Made by a program: the position numbers and the translations under genes
Shown here: piece after piece, positions 47,421-58,965 of the stretch
Layout: every line of letters begins with the position of its first letter
How positions within the stretch are numbered: the stretch's first letter is position 1
Notes under the pieces: model-generated
Databases searched by the model: none
What the model saw: only the letters and a program-made list of their open reading frames with translations
What the model was told of the DNA's origin: nothing
Source of the DNA: Simmondsia chinensis
Lineage: Eukaryota; Streptophyta; Magnoliopsida; Caryophyllales; Simmondsiaceae
Direction of reading: 5' to 3'
Assembly: GCA_018398585.1 (NCBI GenBank)
Contig: JAGTTD010000008.1
Coordinates: 31,797,208-31,861,207, forward strand
Length of the DNA: 64,000 nucleotides

Positions 47421-47816
47421 AGTCCAGGGCCGGTCCTTACACTCTCGGGGCCCCAAACAAAAATTTTAAATGGGGCCCTTCATATACAACAAATTGTAAA
47501 ATTTCTGATCACAAAACTTAGTAATATCAACAACTGATACTTTAACAATCAGAACTACAAGAATTCAAGTGGTTGCTTGGGTCGCTTGGGGTTATATCGC
47601 CGAATCTACATTAGTTTGAGAGAATATGTTAGACTATAAAACTATTCATATACCTTCATCCATCAGCTTAAACCTTTAGGATAGTTGAATCCTTGACAAA
47701 TGGACAAGCACAACACAATTAAAAAAAGCAAATGATAGAGTAGTTCAAGTCAGTTAAGCTATCCAACTCCCAACCTAGAATTCATAAGTTCCAACTTTAT
47801 TGCCCTATCTCTCATA

Positions 47817-47960
47817 GTGTACAACAACAACAATAACAAAAAATCTCAGTGCCTGAAAATCTCCTGCCAAGGCGGGGTCTAAGAAGGGTTAAATATATGC
47901 AGTATTACCCTTATAGGGTGCTATCCTGAAACAAGACTGTGCTTGAAAAGCCCTCATAGT
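47817..47960 (-). mobile_element. SINE body with TTG tail, related to the 5S-headed family
   Basis: The minus strand reads TTTCAGGATAGCACCCTATA, CTGCATATAT, AGACCCCGCCTTGGCAGGAG and GCACTGAG, then a TTGTTATTGTTGTTGTTGT tail. The body matches that of 52936 and 61409. Only a faint trace of the 5S 3' part precedes it. Confidence 0.55.
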
Positions 47961-48035
47961 TAGTGTTCCTAGAGCAAAGTTACCCCTTCCTTACCATTAT
48001 CATAACAATAAAAAAAGGTAAAAGATAAGCATACC

Positions 48036-48145
48036 ATGGAAAGACAGAATGCACAGCGGCAAACTCAAAATCACACAGCAAGAGAACCAAAAATGGCAGA
48101 ATCTAGAGAGAGAAAATGCTGAAGTGGTATTCTTTCTTATGGGCA
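48036..48145 (-). promoter_or_regulatory. Candidate leader exon and promoter of the KUP2-like gene
   Basis: On the minus strand a pyrimidine-rich start (TTTTCTCTCTCTAG, 48105) leads into a CT-rich stretch ending CATG|GTATGC at 48036/48035, a good donor. It would pair with the acceptor at 45358. A G-box (CACGTG, 48159-48164) lies just upstream, and TATA-like ATGTATATG lies near 48192. All of this is inference from signals; there is no transcript evidence. Confidence 0.35.
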
Positions 48146-48671
48146 GCACCACCCCAACCACGTGACATGTATGCCCTAAAGAAAATAACATATACATACG
48201 CACCCCTCTACCTTCCTAGCCATCCCTTGACCCCTTTTACTACTAAAACTCTACTTTTATAATTAACAGTCTTATCCCATACAATATACAAAAGATATTT
48301 GTATTTTTAATTTCACTTTAAATGATATTATTTTTTCCTTTCTTATATGCATGAAAAATACTTAATACCAGTTTAAGTATCTAAAATTATAAAATTATAA
48401 CGAGGGATTTAAAAGAAGAAACATTTCTCCATAATATAATAAAAAATTAGGTACGATAGCAACTTTGATGACTTTTTTTAATTGCATTTGGCTCTCAATC
48501 TCCACATTTTGGTAGCTTTTGAGCTGGCTTTTGAGGCCATTTTGGTGTCCTTTTTTGCTCCCATTTTCAGTTCAGCACCGGCCAATGCACACCTATCTGC
48601 CTTAATTTGTGTTGAGTGTCTTCTTCTAGGATTAAATCTTCTTAAATATGTTTATTTGACATTATGCTAAA

Positions 48672-48790
48672 GATACATCGCCTAGTGATTGAGAGTCTTG
48701 GGGACTAAAGTAATTATCTGGGTTTGAATTCCTACTATGATATTTCTTTTCCTTTGATGTTATCATGTATTAAAAATAAATAAATATTTC
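48672..48790 (+). mobile_element. tRNA-derived SINE relic
   Basis: CATCGCCTAGTGATTGAGAG (box A-like) and GGGTTTGAATTCCTAC (box B-like) are 41 bases apart. A T-rich body and an A-rich tail (TTAAAAATAAATAAATA) follow. The head resembles the copy at 42488. Confidence 0.5.
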
Positions 48791-48949
48791 CTTGATATTG
48801 TGCTCTACTTCTCTTGGGCAATTCAATTTGTTTATACTAAGTAACAACCACTAGAGGGAAGTTTGTACTTTGTTTATTAGGTTAATTTAGTCTATTATTT
48901 TTAATTGTGTCAATTTAATTATTTTACAATTTAGGTTGTGTCAATTAAG

Positions 48950-49947
48950 GGACTGTTTGCTCAAACTATGAAAAGCTATTTTTTTTTTTATAAAACACTT
49001 TTTGCATAATGATTTCGTAAAAGGTGATTTTAGTAGGGTATTTTGGTTCGAAAACAAGTTTTTTGTTTCTACTTTTGTTTTAAAAAAGGAAGCACTATGT
49101 TTTACTTCTACTTAAAAGTAGAAAAACAACTTTCATTTTTATTTAAAAATATTTTTCTTCTCGGGTCAAACACCCTTGAATCCTTTTTCAAAAAAAAAAA
49201 AAGTTTTGTGGAACGTACCTTATTCTTAAAATGATATAAACATTACATCAGCAAGAGAGATTTAATGGCCAAGTTACAAGTTGGATTAAACTAGATCATT
49301 CGTATATGAAGTAACACGCTCTAAAAATTATGCCATTAAATTGACTTTAGTTTTATTATGAATTTAAATTCAAATAATATATATTGTACATAGATATTGA
49401 TACATTAAAAAGCGAAAAGGAAAGACGAATAGTTAGACGGAGTTGGAGAACAGTTACGTGTTGAATCTTGACCTCAATCTCGTCCTTTACTAAATACTAA
49501 TTTCAGCTCAAGCATGCAATGTGTTGCGCCACATTAAGGCTTTCCTAATTGCTTGCTCATATACAAACAAAATGGCAAAAATACCATAAAAGACCATTAG
49601 GCATTATGCTGGAAAACAAAGAACAAGAAGTCATAAATGTTAACTTCATATGTATATGTTCACATATCATAAAAAAGGCAATAAGTTTGAGAACGAAAAA
49701 ACTAGAAGTTAATCATCACCAACTATCACTTCAATCTTTTAATTGCCGTGTCATTTTTGGATTGCTGCATCATCGTTATACTTGTCACATCATCTTTAGT
49801 TGATACATACTTATTCTAATCACAACAACGGGTTAGTCTTTTTCTAAAACATATTATCTTTGTTCTTTTCTTAAACCATGTTACTTTTATTGTGTATATA
49901 ATAAATACCTTGCTCTTTTCATCCATTTTCCCATCACGTTGGTAAAC
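48950..49947. other. Non-coding spacer with a MITE-like stretch
   Basis: The stretch 48953-49205 (GGGACTGTTTGCTCAAAC start, AAAAGT-rich inside) looks like another MITE relic. From 49260 on, I see no gene or element. Confidence 0.4.
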
Positions 49948-50110
49948 ATAGGGCCTATTTGATACATGTTTTCTGTTTACAACTTTTAATATTTGTGAAA
50001 TTAAAAATTAGGTTTTGAAATTCTTTTTGTTTATTTTCTTTTTTCAGTTTTATTCAAACAAAGAAGAAATTGAAAAAAAAAATCAAAAATTAGAAAGAAA
50101 AAAAAAAGCC
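49948..50110. mobile_element. TTTGATACA-ended MITE-like fragment
   Basis: GGGCCTATTTGATACATGTTTTC, followed by AATTAAAAATTAGGTTTTGAAATTC, matches the left halves of the intronic MITEs. The right end is not recognised. Confidence 0.4.
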
Positions 50111-50593
50111 ATGAATTTAAAAGCCAGTCTAGAAACATTTTTAAAAAGGAATGATGTGAGATAAGGACCCAAGGTAGTAATGAACTATGCAGTTCACTAA
50201 CCATAATATAGAGACAAGGAAAATGTCCAAAAAATAAATACATAGAGAGACCAAGAAAAAACAAACAATAATACCTCATTTGTATGGTTTGGCATTCATA
50301 ACCAAATTGGTAACAAAACAAACATTTTTCAAGTCATATGGGTGATGTGAACCAAGGCAATAAATCTATTTTACGATATTTGTTGGGCCTTTACGTCCTT
50401 GGCTGAAAATAAATGCTTGATCTACATTCGTTTTGTACCAAATTTGAATCTTATACGAACCCATTTACAAAATTATTACTAAAGTTCTACCTAATAGGCT
50501 TTGTCCAATATTGAGCAATATTGTTCACTCTCCAGGAGCATTTTTACTTGGGCGTTTAATGTTGAGCTTCCTGTGTGAAGCCTGGTTTTATAC

Positions 50594-50872
50594 TGTTATG
50601 GGCCAAATCCATTTTAAGTCGAGGTTCAGGCCCGTGTTAGCGATTTCAGCTGAAGAATCAAGGGTTTTTATACGTACGCCTATATAATCATGTTTAGGGT
50701 TTGAAAGAGCAGAGTGAATTAAAGAAAACTCTTTGTAACAATTTCAAAGCAATAAAATTTCCCTACAATTTCGTAGGCGTAGGCATTTTGGGTCAGACCA
50801 CGTAAATTTGTGTGTTTGATTTTTTATTTTCGTATTGAATCTTTCATTGTTTAGTTATTACGTTTCCTAACA
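50594..50872 (+). repeat. Probable solo LTR (Copia-like)
   Basis: TGTTATGGGCC...TTTCCTAACA termini, a CCTATATAATC TATA box (50678) and a CAATAAAATTTC polyadenylation-like signal (50748) are in LTR order. The flanking pentamers (TATAC and TTTAA) do not match. Confidence 0.45.
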
Positions 50873-50880
50873 TTTAATTT

Positions 50881-51900
50881 ATGATAATCCTTATTGAGCA
50901 TGAGGTCATGAAATGCTTTTGAATGGAAACAAAGATAGAACTAGGTTTGTGGCACTTAAGCTTAATATGGAAAAAAATTATGACAAGTTAGAATATAGCT
51001 TTCCAGAGAAAATAGTGGGCAAGCCTAGATTCAACCGTAAAACTAGATAAGGCAATGTGTTTCTATTGTGCTGTATTTCGTGCTTATGCATGATAAGTCG
51101 GAGATATGTTTGTCTCTTTAAGGGATCTGAAATAGGGGGATCCTCTTTCTCTATGTTTGTTTATCCTCTACAAGAAGGTTTTGACATGGCATCTAGAGGA
51201 GCAAGCTACTAAGAAAAGGTCAAGACGGCATTCGAATTGACAAGAGAATGCCATTTATTCCTTGCCTTTTGCCCATGATAGTCTTCTGTTCTGTGAAGCT
51301 AATAACTGAAGCTTTTAGGGGTTGAGACAAGTTGTTAACCTTCACAAATCATCCCTTATTTTTTGAGAAGCATTTAGCCCATATAATGATGCCTCTCGAA
51401 TCGAGAAATCAATTAGTCTTTCAAGGTAAGGAATTTTTCCTGTTGGAACTTGGATCACTACAAAATTCGAATGGATAGAATGGATGAACAGGGGCAAGAT
51501 TAGTTCTTAGTATGCTATGTACATGGCCATAGACCTTTTTATCCATAAGGATATGAGATGAGTGTGGAATAAAACTCCAAATAATTGTGTTAAGCTGAAC
51601 TTTGATAGAGCTAATAATCATGACAATTTAGCATGAGATACATTTGAAGAGATTGAAAAGGGGATTTTATTGCAAAAGGATTGTGCAACACCAGAGATGC
51701 ACATGTTATCTCAATTAAAGTAGGAGCTTCCAGGGACTACATTCTGAAATCGAGTTTTATAAGATTCAAGAACACATGAGCCGAAGGTGACAATGAAGTA
51801 GCAATCAGAGTAGTTTGGGGAGAAAGTCATATTCCTTGGAAAATTCGGAATACAAAGGATTTTAACACAATTGCCGGATTAGTCATGTATGCACTGAAAC
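50881..51900 (+). pseudogene. LINE (L1-type) reverse transcriptase relic
   Basis: Translated pieces match plant L1 reverse transcriptase: FVALKLNMEKNYDKLEYS near 50945-51000, where the first catalytic Asp of the usual LDM motif is Asn, and FAHDSLLFCEAN at 51267-51302, where FADD has become FAHD. Stops and shifts are frequent. No 5' or 3' end is recognisable. Confidence 0.7.
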
Positions 51901-52935
51901 AACCATGGCATCAGACTGAATTGCGAAATTAGGGCCCATATGCAAGCGTCCATTTGTTGGAGAGCCCCTCTAGACGCAGACCCCTTGTGGGCGTATTCTC
52001 TCCCAAGACTTAACAGGAAGACTCTTTCTCCAAAGAGAATTCTAGGGACTTCTCTTACCTCATGAAAAAACAATTACGAACTCTTAAAAGATATTATTAT
52101 AGTCCTTACATGAATTTCACGAGCTACTCGTTTAAAGACTCTACATGTGAGTCTAACTAAATCTCATATAGGGGTTGTGAGAGTGAAGAGATTAATACAT
52201 AAGTCTAATGGGTTACTCCAACTAATATCACTTTGGTTGTAGGATGAAACCCCACTTGTACTTGTACATGGACCTCATATATGCCAACTCTGTAGATCGG
52301 GTCTAAGAGCCCGATGAAATTTAACACCCCTTGTGACACCAAATCTGGCAGCAAAGACAAAATGTTAGATCGAGCTTAAATGCGGTGAGCGTAGCTTGAC
52401 GCTCAACAAATTAGAATAGAGTTCAATCAAACCAAGACGAGATCGAGCTTAAAATCTCTAAATTCAACAAGCCTCAAATCTAACAAGCTTAGTAACAACT
52501 TGACTCATTTGATCCATATGGAATTAGAACGGACTATATTTATTGTTGAACAATCTTAAAACTTGAACTATTAGCTGAAAGTTTAAAAATAGTTTAATGT
52601 GATCTCTTACGTGAATGTCTACTAATGTACAAATTCAATTCGTACTTTGTAATAAAATTATACATTAAATTAATATTGATTAATAATTATAATATCAATG
52701 ATTTCAATTCAAACCTAAAGCATCTACATCAAAAGAACTCTATGCCATATCAAAAAAAATCAATTATTTCAACCACTTAAGCGCTCATTTAGTATGCTTG
52801 ATACCAACCGAAATTGAATTAGACTAGAATTTAAATAAAGGAGTAAAATATTGAAATTAAAAGGATAAAGTAAAAGTGATAAAAGATGACATTGATTTTT
52901 GTTGATAGGATTGCAATAAAATCCCGACCTATGAG

Positions 52936-53170
52936 GGTACCAACACGCAAGCATCGGATCCCATTAAAATTTTTCGAAGTTAAGCGTGCTTGGGCGAGAG
53001 TAGTATCAAGATGGGTGACCTCCTGGGAAGTCCTCGTATTGCACCCCTCAGGTTGAGGATTCTCAAAAACAGGCTCTCTTCAGGGTAGTACTCTAAATGG
53101 GGAAGGCCGCGTACACCCACCCCCCAAACCCTACCAAGGCTGGAACCCTTGGGCACTGAGAATGTTGCCT
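52936..53170 (+). mobile_element. 5S rRNA-headed SINE, copy 2, most complete
   Basis: A 5S-like head (CATCGGATCCCATTAAAA, AAGTTAAGCGTGCTTGGGCG, AGAGTAGTATCAAGATGGGT, GACCTCCTGGGAAGTCCTCG, TATTGCACCCC) covers the 5S internal promoter with only a few changes. It continues without a break into the body: CAGGTTGAGGATTCTCAAAA, AGGCTCTCTTCAGGGT, GGGGAAGGCCGCGTACACCC, CCCCCAAACCCT and GGGCACTGAGAATGTTGCC. No clear target duplication was found by eye. Confidence 0.75.
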
Positions 53171-53809
53171 TGCTATTATAATAGAATCCCGGCCACTATA
53201 TATAGAGTTTATGCCTCCCTTTGACCGAGCCCGCTCTACTTTCTTATTGAGTTGCTCTATAACTTTAGAACTATATGCACATGTATCATGTTTATTTTGC
53301 AAATTTTTTTGTTTTTAAAAATCTTAAACTAACAAAGTTTATTTTCGCTAAAATTTGAAAAACAAAAACTAATAAAATCGTGTTAATTTTATCGGGCCTT
53401 TTTAGGCACGATCCATAGAGTTGGCACACGAGTCTATATATAAGTCCGAGTAAAGTTCCATTTTAAAACCCACTGACATTAGGTGTAATAAGCCACTAAA
53501 CTTATATATTGATCTATATATATATAAACATTTAACAAGCGACTTAAACCTCAATGGAGCGTGGATCGCGTGCCAATGTCGTCTTCAATGTAAGGCGCCA
53601 ATGTCTCACAGAAATTGAACTGAACCGCGTTTCAACCACCATTGACTATAAAACGCAAGCTCCTTCACATTAACGCCTCGCACAGCATCTATATATACTA
53701 TCCGTAAGATACATAAAAATGAAGCAAAAATGGAAAATCGAATATCGAATTTGTCTAATTCTTTATCCTATTTTGGAATATTAATTCGAAGATTCAATGA
53801 ACAGACAGA

Positions 53810-53950
53810 AAGGAGCTGGAGGCTGCAAAATGGTCGGAAAGAGCGAATGATTCTGAGAATGTGGGTGAAGAGAAGAAGGAAGTGTGTGTGGGGGATTTGG
53901 AATTGAAGCAGTAAAATACAAGGAGAGAGAGAGAGAGAGAGAGAGAGGCA
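53810..53950 (-). promoter_or_regulatory. CT-repeat leader-like sequence
   Basis: On the minus strand a (CT)n tract of about 22 bases (53924-53946) is followed by pyrimidine-rich CTTCCTTCTTCTCTTCACCC, like a plant 5' leader. No coding exon follows in range. It could be an outer leader exon of the KUP2-like gene or chance. Confidence 0.2.
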
Positions 53951-54224
53951 TAAAAGAACGTGAGCGGGAATATTTGTCTTCTATTCTTTTTTAAATTTTA
54001 TTTCGTTTTTCTCTCTTTTAATCACTCTTTTCTATAACCTTCAACTTGTTTCATGTCTCCTATGTAATCTTTCTTAAAAATTTGATTTGATAGATGATGA
54101 TTTAGCAATAATTTTATATTCTAATATATTTTTTATGTGAATATGAATTGGGCTTCAAAACGTGAATAGTGCACAAGTTAAATTGTGTGGGTTTTTTTTT
54201 TTTTTTTTAACATTAAAAGTGGGT

Positions 54225-54345
54225 TATTGAGATTTGAACTTATGACCTCTTGAACAAAAAGACTCTAATACCATGTTAATAAACCATCTTTTTTAAAAAC
54301 TTTAGCTAACGAGTAAAGGCCCAGAAATAGTTTTGTACTCTAACA
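54225..54345 (-). mobile_element. tRNA-headed SINE-like relic
   Basis: The minus strand reads AACATGGTATTAGAGTCTTTT and then GAGGTCATAAGTTCAAATCTC, the same box A and box B layout as the copy in KUP2 intron 9. Confidence 0.45.
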
Positions 54346-54679
54346 TCCTAAACATAGTTAGTAAAATACAAGTATAATTGACGAATTATACATATTTGTA
54401 TTTCCTTTTGTTCAAAACGAGTGTTTGCGTATGATTTCAATAATATAATAATATATGTGTATTTTTTTATTGTCATCCATATAATATACATTCTATAAAG
54501 CATATCCGTATTTTTCTTGGACAAAGCAAAAGATATGTTGAAAATAATAATGATTATACCTAAATTAATTGTCATATTCACATTTTGCAAAATTTGCTAT
54601 TTCAACGACTAAGCTATTGATTTATACAGTATTTTTTACTACCGTATTGTAGGTGATGTTATCAAATGCTAGAGAAAAA

Positions 54680-55803
54680 AAAGTAACCAAAACAAATTCA
54701 AAAAAAAGGCTCTGACAACACGCTTTGCCTGACAGAAGCAAAAGCCTGAGGGTTGCCTTGCGGGGGGGGGGGGGGGGGGGGGGGGGGGGTCGTCTTCCCC
54801 CTCCACGCCGCCGGGGCAAGCCGCTTACCCCACCTCCGCCTCCGCCTCCGCCACCACTCCCCCCAGTTCGCCTGGGGGGTTGTGACTTCGTCATCAATGC
54901 AGGAGATTCCCTCCGTCTCCCCGTCTCTGGTAGACCAGGCCGCCGGTTCCGGGTGTGCGATGCGTCAGACGGCCGGCCGCTTTCCCTGACCACCATCTGG
55001 CCGCCTTTGGGGTTTCCCAAGATCCGTCGGAGGTGACGTTTGGTTCGCATCAAGGTCCATCACCAGCTTCGCCGAGGCCTTCGCCGCCGAGTTCCCTTCC
55101 CTGTCGCCGGTTTCCCCCCTGCGCCGCCGTGACCATCCTGTGCCGCCGATCTCTGTTGTCGTCACATCGCCCCCCTGCCGGCTATCCTGCCTCACCCAGT
55201 GTTTTAGTCATATTTTATTTTTATTTTTATTTTTCGTTCTTAAGATGTTTTTGTTTGTTGTCCAGGTCCAGTCAAAACATCCCCATGTCAGCGCCTTTCA
55301 TGTACCAACATCAATTTTGTGCTCAGGACTAGTCTAGTAGGGGCTGGTTGTGTTTTCATTGATGTGAGCCACCTGTTACACCTAGTTCTCTATGATAATG
55401 TAATTCCACAAGAGGCTCCCTGTCTGCACCCATCTTTCTGGATTTTCCTCCCCTTCTTTATGTTGTGGGCTCGATACCCTCCCTGCCTGGTCCCATTTCT
55501 GGTACCTTGCTTGCAATGCGAGGGAGGGGGGATTTTCCTCTCCTGCTTTCCACCCTCTTGAAGTTGTTCGTCTCTGACTGAAAAGTGTGGCGGTGTGTGT
55601 CTCTGCTTCGAGTACAACTGGTGCCTTGTTAGCCCCTAGTCCTTTCCTATTTGCGTGATGTTGCCCCGTTTGTCTTTGGTGTCTAATTTTTCCCGTTTTG
55701 ATTTGGATTATGTACCCATCTCCGTTTACAGGATGGTTGTGGTCTCGCCATGTCGAGGCCTGGTATGTACTACGGCTTTGCCGATAATTACCAAAAAAAA
55801 AAA
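54680..55803 (+). mobile_element. Internally deleted LINE with poly(A) tail
   Basis: The block is GC-rich at its left (54720-55200) and ends with GGTTGTGGTCTCGCCATGTC, GGCCTGGTATGTACTACGGC, TTTGCCGATAATTACC and an A tail (55793-55804). I know this ending from plant L1 3' UTRs. Flanking 13-mers ATGCTAGAGAAAA (54666-54678) and ATGCAAGAGAAAA (55804-55816) differ at one base and are the likely target duplication. No reverse transcriptase lies between, so most of the coding part is lost. Confidence 0.65.
54762..54789 (+). repeat. Homopolymer of 28 G
   Basis: An uninterrupted run of 28 G, followed by C-rich and (CCGCCT)n sequence to about 54860. It may form a quadruplex, and its length is prone to sequencing error. 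It lies in the 5' part of the deleted LINE. Confidence 0.95.
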
Positions 55804-56051
55804 ATGCAAGAGAAAATTGACAAAATTACATTCATTTCTACTCTATCAATATTGCAGAAGAAGTTGTTATAAATATAAATGTAATTATATATATTTTTTC
55901 TTGTAGTCAACAAACTTTGACCTCTTTGTACTAAGCAAAAATAAAACGAACTTTTGACCAAATTTTTAAGTATAGAACTGAATAATACACAAACTTATTA
56001 AAATCTGTTTAATTCTCGCACCGTGTTTTACTAACTATGCTCCTCAACATT

Positions 56052-56356
56052 ATGTCAATTTAAGAGTTTATTTGGTCAAGTGTTTTTCCCCCTCTATAAA
56101 AGTGCTCTTCTAGAGAAAGCTCTTTTCCTGGTTTGAGAGTATTTCGGCCTGAAATAAAAATTATTTTTAAATAAAAGTAGAGTTAATTTTTTGCTTTAAA
56201 TAGAAATAAAAAAAGTTAGTATTTTTTTTTTAAAACAAAAGCGAAAGTAAAAACTCAATTTTTTCAAAAAGAAAAATCTCATTGAAAGCACCTTTATAAA
56301 AGTGTTTTGGCAGAGAGTGTTTCTAAGAAAAATATGTTTTTCACATATTGGACAAA
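56052..56356. mobile_element. MITE-like element with TTTGGTC / GGACAAATAGGCCC ends
   Basis: GTTTATTTGGTCAAGTGTTTTT at the left and TATTGGACAAATAGGCCCT at the right form imperfect inverted ends. Inside, AAAAGTGCTCTTCTAG and its inverse are recognisable. It has no coding capacity. Confidence 0.5.
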
Positions 56357-56369
56357 TAGGCCCTAATTT

Positions 56370-56760
56370 AAGCAACCCTTTATTTGAACTCGAACTTGAC
56401 AAGCAAACTTTTGAACATTTTTTCAAACTCGATTGCATAAGATATTAATATATCCTATACTTAGCTCAACACAATCAATTAGACTAATGAAACGAATCTA
56501 GTCAAGCTCATTACTATATAGACTTGTTATTTAGTCAAACTTGCTACTGAGACAAGTTACTCAAGCTACAATTAACCCAATGTCGAGACATTGCCAAGCT
56601 AATATCAAGCTAGTAACAACTTATTAACAAGTCATTAATGAGTTTTAATGAGCACTGAACCATCTACTTTCTAACATTAACGAGCCGCACATTCCTCTAT
56701 TTGAATTCCGCTTGCTAAACCTATCGAACCTCCTCAAACTCGGCTTGATAAGCTATTGAG
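56370..56760. repeat. GAGCTC-type dispersed repeat
   Basis: Diverged member of the family at 10400, with AACTCGAACTTGACAAGC, AAGCTATTGAGC and similar units. It is cut on the right by a solo LTR. Confidence 0.45.
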
Positions 56761-56765
56761 CCCCC

Positions 56766-57212
56766 TGTTAGATTAATCGTTTGAACACGATAGAGATTAT
56801 TACACCAAATTCAACAAAGTGGAAGTAATCAAAACGTACCATTTGCATTGATTATTGCTGATCTACTGAGTATAACCAGTGGTTAAGCCTGAGATACACT
56901 TCCCTCACCCGAATGATGTCCACCAACCAGGATAAGAGAAGCAACAAGAAAGTTCTCTATTGATTTCCCTCTGGTTTATGATTTGGAGAAATGAAATCAT
57001 TACCAGTGTAGGAGATGGTGGACCCTTATATAGATAGTATATGGGTCTACCCATCATGGGCCTGTATATTCTAATTGAGCATTTACAGTTCATCCCTAGC
57101 CCATATGTTATTATGGGCCGAACACAAAACATAATTAGATTTAGGCATAGTTCATTTCATAATGTATCACGTATAGGCTAACCCAATCAATTAAGTTCAA
57201 AAAATTCTAACA
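56766..57212. repeat. Solo LTR (447 bp) with CCCCC target duplication
   Basis: TGTTAGATTAATCG...AAAATTCTAACA ends are flanked by CCCCC on both sides (56761-56765 and 57213-57217). A TATA-like stretch on the minus strand (ACTATCTATATAAGGG, about 57040) favours minus-strand orientation. No internal sequence remains, as after LTR-LTR recombination. Confidence 0.7.
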
Positions 57213-57219
57213 CCCCCAA

Positions 57220-58680
57220 CACAAACAAGAACAAGCCTTACTCGATTTTGGATACTTGTACTTTATCAAATGTTTTATTTATTTCCTAAGTTGGGCAAGT
57301 GCACAACGTGCTTTCTTGAATTTAGGGATCGCGAGAGTGTTTGATCTTATCGTGTTTGCATTTCTATTTTACGAAGAGTTCATGAAAGGAGTTGGCACAA
57401 ACACAATCTATTTATTAAATAGGTTAGAGAACCTCAACTCTAACCTAACACATTTAACAACTAGCGCGTAAGTTACATGTTTAATCATTTGAGTAACTAA
57501 TCTATTGCGTATTAGTTTATCAACTTACAAATATAAATATAATATTGTATATTGTTAATATATTAAAAGTTGATGTATAATTACGCGAAAAAAATCAAAC
57601 ATCATAATACTTAAATAATAACTTTTCCAAATATTAAAATATTTTATTATTTGCTTTGAAAAATTATTGGATGATCCATGAGACATGCCTCTGCCGACTT
57701 GCAGCAGATATTTGTCGGAAAACACCGTCATAGAGCATTATCCGATAATAAACAGAGATATAATCCAGACTAATATAATTTTTTGTTTTTTTGAAAAATA
57801 TTGACATAATATATTATATGAGTAATATTAGTTTCCTTTCATCAAAACTGGATGAATTTTATCCTCCTTTGGCAAATTTTTCAAAAACATTTGCCATATT
57901 TTATATATATTGTTGTAATTATGTGCTATATCAAAATATTCCTGGTAATATTTTTCAAGATTTATCAAAAATTCATCAACATCCGTGCAGAATACTAATA
58001 ATAATTGTCAAATTTTTAAATTATGGAATATCTTATCTTATATATTAAAATATTAAAATACCTATATAATAAATTTTTGAATGTAAAATAAATGATTAAT
58101 TTTTCGTATTCATTAGCATATAAATAAAAAAATCTCAAGATATTGCTAAAGTTCCTCCACAAAGATGTTTGTTTTCAATATATAATTATCCTGAAAAGAA
58201 GATATTGTTGTTTTTTGTTAACCGAAATTTATATATATTGATAAATATAATAAATAATGTTAAATAATTGTTTTATAGATAAAAAAACTTAAACTACATA
58301 TATATATATATATATTTCTTTTGCTACAGTGGCTCATTTGATTGCCGTATAAATTAAATTTTTATGAGAAGTTGCATTCTCCAAAATTTTAATTTAAATA
58401 TCAGCTTCTCAAAAAGTAGGTACAAAAAGTGTGGTTGTTAAGATAAGAAATATAACTTTTTTTGAGAGACTGAATAAAGAAATTAGAACTTATCTAAAAT
58501 TAGATAAATTACTTCTTATATTTTGAAAAAAATTAAAAATTATTAAGTAATTTATACTTTCTATATTTTTTCTATTTCTTAAGAACTAAATGAAAAACTA
58601 AACAATTATTTTTCATAAATTTGTACTTTTTACATCTACTCCATGACAACTAAACAAAGCGAAAGGATATCAAAATGAGA
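57220..58680. other. AT-rich spacer
   Basis: Very AT-rich with a (TA)n tract at 58297-58316. The few short reading frames have no recognisable content, and I see no element termini. Confidence 0.5.
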
Positions 58681-58845
58681 TTACAGTATTGCTCCACGTG
58701 TTAAAAACACTTCGGTGGTCATTGTTTGGATTACCCGCTCTTTTTAAAAAGGATGCCATGCCAAATTTTGGACATTTCCCACTAGTGCCTCAGGCAAAGA
58801 TCTACTTATTTTTATTTTTTAATAATTTAAAAGCGTATGTGACAT

Positions 58846-58965
58846 GCCTTAAGAAGCAGCCTCTCTTTAGGTTAACACTCTAAAGGGGAAAGGCTGCATA
58901 TATCCACCCCCCAGACCCTGCGTAGGCGGAAGCCCTTAAGGCACTAGGTATGTTCCTTTTTATGT
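58846..58965 (+). mobile_element. SINE body fragment (5S-SINE/Au-like), head missing
   Basis: GCAGCCTCTCTTTAGGTTAA, GGGGAAAGGCTGCATATATC, CACCCCCCAGACCCTGCGTA, GGCGGAAGCCCTTAAGGCAC and TAGGTATGTTCC follow the bodies of the copies at 52936 and 61409. No 5S head precedes it. Confidence 0.6.

Noticed and set aside
52950..53060. Authentic 5S rRNA gene
   Set aside because: The 5' part differs from 5S RNA and the 3' part runs into a body shared with other copies.
54622..55332. Proline-, glycine- and arginine-rich reading frames around the G28 tract
   Set aside because: Frames are open on both strands because of the homopolymer and (CCGCCT)n sequence; they lie in a deleted LINE.
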